DNA of 16,479 nucleotides from Clostridia bacterium (GTDB lineage Bacteria > Bacillota > Clostridia > Oscillospirales > CAG-272): contig JAFTUB010000080.1 of assembly GCA_017466495.1 (NCBI GenBank), positions 1 through 16,479 of the forward strand, given 5' to 3'. Numbering within the stretch: the first letter of the stretch is position 1; the number at the start of each line of letters is the position of its first letter. The notes under the pieces were generated by a model. The model was not told where the DNA came from. It was given only the letters and a program-made list of their open reading frames with translations, and did not search any database. The translations under genes and the position numbers were made by a program. Shown piece after piece: positions 14,077 through 16,479 of this stretch.

Positions 14077-15342
14077 ATGACGTTTGAACACGACGACAGC
14101 TATGATAGCGGCGTAAGCATTAAAGTAGTAGGCGTAGGCGGCGGCGGAAACAACGCTGTCAACCGCATGATCGAGACCAACATCCGTGGGGTGGGCTTCA
14201 TTGCCATCAATACCGATGTTCAGGCCCTCCGTGTCTCAAACGCCCCCAACCAGATCGTGATCGGTGAGAAGATCACCAAGGGTCACGGCGCAGGTGCAAA
14301 CCCCGAGATCGGTGCCCGTGCAGCAGAGGAGAACCTTGAGGATATCAAGGCCGCTCTTGCCGGTACCGATATGGTGTTCATCACCTCGGGTATGGGCGGC
14401 GGAACCGGTACCGGTGCAGCACCCATCGTTGCCCGCGTGGCAAAGGAAATGGGTATTCTCACCGTCGGTATCGTGACCAAGCCTTTTGCCTTTGAGGGCA
14501 AGCGCCGCATGGAGCAGGCTGAGGCGGGTATCGCTAACCTGGAGGACTATGTTGACTCCCTGGTGATCATCCCCAACGAGCGCCTGAAGCTGGTTTCCGA
14601 CAACCGCATTACCCTGGCCAACGCATTTGAGTGCGCAGACGATGTTCTCCGCCGCGGTGTGCAGAGCATCTCTGAGCTGATCAATATCTCCGGTTTTGTT
14701 AACCTGGACTTCGCCGACGTTACCGCCATCATGAAGGATGCAGGCTTTGCACATATGGGCGTAGGTAAGGGCGAGGGCAAGGATAAGGCCGAGCAGGCTG
14801 CCCGCGAGGCAATTTCCAGCCCCCTGCTGGAGACCTCCATCGAGGGTGCAGACGGCATTTTGGTGAGCATCACCGCTTCTCCCGATATCGGTCTGGAGGA
14901 TGTCGAGCTCTGCTCCAGCCTCATCGCACAGGAAGCACATCCCGATGCAACTGTGATCTGGGGTGCTGCATTCGATCCCGAGCTTGAGGACACCCTGAAG
15001 GTGACCCTTATCGCCACCGGTTTCAAGAAGGACAAGGGTGACATGGCGTCGGTGAAGGCCGCACGCGGTGCAAGCGTGAAGCAGCCCGAGCAGAAGAAGG
15101 CTGCTGAGGCTAAACCTGCCCAGCCCACTGCCGAGCAGCGCATTCCTCGCCGTGAGCTTCCCCTGCAGCAGGCGGAGCCCGTTGCCGCTCAGCCCGAGGA
15201 TGATGATCTCGGCATGATCGAGGAGACCTATACTGTCCCCACCGAGTCGGGTGATCCCGTACTCTCGGACAATGAGTTTGACGATATCATGAGCATTCTC
15301 AAGAAGCCCCAGCGTCGTGACGCCCGCGGCTTCAGAAGATAA
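14077..15342 (+). CDS. ftsZ: Cell division protein FtsZ
   Basis: 421-residue tubulin-like GTPase that polymerises into the division ring under the membrane and recruits the divisome encoded upstream. The N-terminal G-V-G-G-G-G-N-N-A-V-N-R-M, the tubulin signature G107-G-G-T-G-T-G113, and the synergy-loop segment N209-L-D-F-A-D-V-T-A-I-M are all present. After about residue 320 comes a linker rich in Ala, Gln, Pro and Glu, then a C-terminal peptide D-D-I-M-S-I-L-K-K with a basic tail; the usual form is close to D-I-P-x-F-L-R. ATG 14077 is chosen because GGGAGGA (14063-14069) lies 7 bases upstream; the frame-matched ATG 14035 lacks a binding site. ftsA does not precede it. It has its own promoter and terminator, though read-through from ftsQ is likely. 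Confidence 0.98.
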   Translation: MTFEHDDSYDSGVSIKVVGVGGGGNNAVNRMIETNIRGVGFIAINTDVQALRVSNAPNQIVIGEKITKGHGAGANPEIGARAAEENLEDIKAALAGTDMVFITSGMGGGTGTGAAPIVARVAKEMGILTVGIVTKPFAFEGKRRMEQAEAGIANLEDYVDSLVIIPNERLKLVSDNRITLANAFECADDVLRRGVQSISELINISGFVNLDFADVTAIMKDAGFAHMGVGKGEGKDKAEQAAREAISSPLLETSIEGADGILVSITASPDIGLEDVELCSSLIAQEAHPDATVIWGAAFDPELEDTLKVTLIATGFKKDKGDMASVKAARGASVKQPEQKKAAEAKPAQPTAEQRIPRRELPLQQAEPVAAQPEDDDLGMIEETYTVPTESGDPVLSDNEFDDIMSILKKPQRRDARGFRR

Positions 15343-15355
15343 GTTCGATCGGTTT

Positions 15356-15400
15356 GGTCCGGAACACCGCATTTGATGCGGTGTTCCGGATCTGCTTTTT
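15356..15400 (+). terminator. Rho-independent terminator after ftsZ
   Basis: TCCGGAACACCGCAT (15358-15372) pairs perfectly with 15376-15390 around a TTG loop, extended by two more pairs at the base, and five T follow (15396-15400). It starts 14 bases after the ftsZ stop and ends the dcw region. Confidence 0.93.
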
Positions 15401-15483
15401 CTCTCCTGCTGTATAAATTTGCAGAAGGAGCGGGAATTGCGGCGGCGGATTTTAGGGGAACAAACAATTTTTTGTCAAAGGGC

Positions 15484-15512
15484 TTGCAATGCGGCACGGA
15501 ATGTGGTAAAAT
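15484..15512 (+). promoter_or_regulatory. Promoter of the purF unit (extended -10)
   Basis: TTGCAA (15484-15489), a 17-base spacer and TAAAAT (15507-15512), preceded by TG at 15504-15505 in the extended -10 position. Transcription would start near 15519, just before the riboswitch aptamer. Confidence 0.8.
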
Positions 15513-15523
15513 ATAACCGATAT

Positions 15524-15597
15524 TTGGCCATATAAGCTCGCAGATACGGTGTGAGCGTTTCTATGCGGCAACCGTAAATTGCCTGCGCTATGGGCAA
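15524..15597 (+). promoter_or_regulatory. Purine riboswitch aptamer, guanine type
   Basis: The three-helix purine aptamer can be laid out base by base. P1 is 15524-15532 with 15589-15597 (one G-G mismatch). P2 is a 7-bp helix, 15536-15542 with 15550-15556, closed by loop GATACGG. J2/3 is GTTTCTA (15557-15563). P3 is 15565-15571 with 15579-15586 (one bulged T), closed by loop CCGTAAA. The GG and CC of the two loops can form the family's kissing pairs. The specificity base before the 3' P1 strand is C (15588), which marks guanine rather than adenine binding. Its place before purF fits guanine repression of purine synthesis. Confidence 0.92.
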
Positions 15598-15638
15598 TCC
15601 AGCGTTGCGGTCTTTGGGTCGGAGCGCTTGCTTGCTTT

Positions 15639-15678
15639 GTGCGCATTGGTTGAATGATCATGCGCATTTTTGTTTTTT
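15639..15678 (+). terminator. Riboswitch expression-platform terminator
   Basis: GTGCGCAT (15639-15646) pairs with ATGCGCAT (15660-15667), with an inner GGTT/GATC helix and a GAAT loop, followed by TTTTT, G and TTTTTT. A competing antiterminator can be drawn between 15595-15604 (including three bases of P1) and 15642-15652. Guanine binding would hold P1 and allow termination. The antiterminator pairing is inference. Confidence 0.85.
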
Positions 15679-15706
15679 CTACTACACAGGGAAGGGAATC
15701 GTGCAG

Positions 15707-15838
15707 ATGAAGATGACGGGACAGAAGCATTGCCTGTTTGAGCGGCTCATGAAGTGTCCGCCTGCCCACACTGTCTCTGCACCTTCTGCCGCCGTCGGGA
15801 TCGGAGCGTCCGCACAAAGGACAGCTGTACGATTTTGA
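15707..15838 (+). CDS. Possible 43-residue leader ORF upstream of purF
   Basis: ATG 15707 to TGA 15836-15838, with GGGAAGGGA (15689-15697) 9 bases upstream as a plausible binding site and a second ATG at 15713. The product has no family I recognise and no membrane segment. It begins after the riboswitch terminator, and its stop codon lies inside the 3' arm of the second terminator stem. A ribosome reaching the stop would therefore unfold that hairpin, so a leader-peptide role is conceivable. It may equally be a chance frame. Confidence 0.25.
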   Translation: MKMTGQKHCLFERLMKCPPAHTVSAPSAAVGIGASAQRTAVRF

Positions 15839-15847
15839 CGGTTTTTT
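15792..15847 (+). terminator. Second terminator in the purF leader
   Basis: CCGTCGGGATCG (15792-15803) pairs over 12 bp, including three G-T pairs, with CGATTTTGACGG (15830-15841), and six T follow. The enclosed 26 bases contain a small GTCC/GGAC hairpin (15808-15811 with 15819-15822). It ends 63 bases before purF, so it must be conditional or leaky. 15679-15791 otherwise shows only the possible small ORF. Confidence 0.65.
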
Positions 15848-15910
15848 CGCTTATACCGATATGCATCGCGGTGCGGTTTGCTTTACTTTAATGAACGGAG
15901 AGTGGTTTTT

Positions 15911-16479
15911 ATGATGGAAAATGACAAGATTCACGAGGCGTGCGGTTTGTTTGGCATTTATATGCCCGAGGGCAATGAGGCAGTCAATGTAGCCTCTGCC
16001 GCTTACTATGCGCTGTATGCCCTTCAACATCGCGGACAGGCCAGCTGCGGCATTGTGGTCAACGACGACGGCCTGATGACGGCGCACAAGGATCTCGGCC
16101 TGGTCAACGATGTGTTTACCGAGTCGGTGATGCGCAAGCTGGGGCAGGGAAATATTGCTCTGGGCCATGTACTCTACGGCTCCGGTGCCTTTACCCGCGC
16201 CGAGGCGCAGCCCCTGGTCGCCAATCATGTCAAGGGCGGCCTTGCGGTGGCCCACAACGGTGCCATCACCAATGCGGCTGTACTGCGGGAAAAGCTGGAG
16301 TTGGAGGGGGCGATCTTCCATTCCACCAGCGATACCGAGGTCATTATGTATGAGATCACCCGTTGCCGGCTGACGGCACCTTCCATTGAAATGGCGGTCA
16401 GCGGTGCTATGGAGGTACTGGACGGCGCATATTCGCTGGTTATCATGTCCCCCTCCAAGCTCATTGGCGCCCGTGACCC
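15911..16479 (+). CDS. purF: Amidophosphoribosyltransferase PurF, 5' part (3' end outside the window)
   Basis: 189 residues of the N-terminal glutaminase domain are visible. PurF makes 5-phosphoribosylamine from PRPP and glutamine, the first committed step of purine synthesis. The start M-M-E-N-D-K-I-H-E-A is a 10-residue propeptide before C11-G-L-F-G-I-Y; C11 is the expected nucleophile after processing, as in the Bacillus enzyme. L-Q-H-R-G-Q (38-43), A-H115-N-G117 (oxyanion hole) and T-S-D141-T-E are conserved. The block usually reading G-H-V-R-Y reads G85-H-V-L-Y89, so the arginine that binds the glutamine carboxylate (R73 in E. coli mature numbering) is Leu88. ATG 15911 has CGGAGAG about 8 bases upstream. 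The phosphoribosyltransferase domain is not in view. Confidence 0.95.
   Translation, partial: MMENDKIHEACGLFGIYMPEGNEAVNVASAAYYALYALQHRGQASCGIVVNDDGLMTAHKDLGLVNDVFTESVMRKLGQGNIALGHVLYGSGAFTRAEAQPLVANHVKGGLAVAHNGAITNAAVLREKLELEGAIFHSTSDTEVIMYEITRCRLTAPSIEMAVSGAMEVLDGAYSLVIMSPSKLIGARD

Noticed and set aside
15679..15791. PRPP (ykkC-class) aptamer in tandem with the guanine riboswitch
   Set aside because: The guanine-PRPP tandem is known on purine genes, but the conserved ykkC-class motifs (such as CTAGGG near the 5' side) are not seen, and the stretch begins after the first terminator.
15590..15838. 82-residue frame overlapping the riboswitch and terminator
   Set aside because: Its first half covers the aptamer end and terminator hairpin and has no binding site; only the downstream 43-codon part has one, listed separately with low confidence.
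1..16479. CRISPR arrays, tRNA or rRNA genes, insertion sequences, prophage or other mobile elements
   Set aside because: None seen: no spaced long repeats, no tRNA cloverleaf, no transposase or integrase in any frame. The region is a conserved core locus.

Overview
The window carries a division and cell wall (dcw) cluster of a Gram-positive anaerobe, most likely a member of the Clostridia (Oscillospirales/Ruminococcaceae-like). This is inferred from the gene order, strong AGGAGG-type ribosome binding sites, a PASTA-bearing penicillin-binding protein, a DivIB/FtsQ protein with one membrane anchor, a MurE with a meso-diaminopimelate-type motif, a guanine riboswitch in front of purF, and a moderately high GC content. 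All genes are on the + strand. I cannot assign a species from sequence alone.

Layout: 1-540 is the 3' part of an RluA-family pseudouridine synthase gene, followed by a Cof-type HAD phosphatase (562-1380) and a strong intrinsic terminator (1400-1426). A roughly 400-base gene-free stretch (1427-1839) holds several arrays of short repeats spaced about 10 bp apart and a sigma-A-type promoter (1683-1712), and drives the dcw operon. The operon reads mraZ, rsmH, ftsL-like, PASTA PBP, murE, murF, mraY, ftsW, murG and ftsQ/divIB. A terminator-like hairpin in the 164-base gap between ftsL and the PBP gene (4029-4077) may attenuate the operon internally. ftsZ follows ftsQ but has its own promoter (13966-13994), whose spacer is a perfect 12-bp palindrome, and its own terminator (15356-15400).

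The last kilobase is a separate purine unit: an extended -10 promoter (15484-15512), a G-type purine riboswitch aptamer (15524-15597) with an intrinsic terminator (15639-15678), then a possible 43-codon leader ORF whose stop lies inside a second terminator stem (15792-15847), and finally the start of purF (15911 to the window end).

The dcw genes form one pathway. MurE and MurF add the third residue and the D-Ala-D-Ala dipeptide to the UDP-MurNAc peptide. MraY and MurG build lipid I and lipid II. FtsW polymerises the glycan and the PBP crosslinks it at the septum. FtsL-like and FtsQ/DivIB tie these enzymes to the division ring of FtsZ, and MraZ probably represses the operon. murD, murC, murB and ftsA are missing from the places where many related clusters carry some of them. 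The genes themselves are mostly textbook; the less ordinary signals are regulatory (phased repeats, internal attenuator, ftsZ promoter palindrome, double-terminator purF leader), a shared Pro/Arg-rich N-terminal tail on three divisome proteins, and a PurF lacking the usual glutamine-binding arginine.
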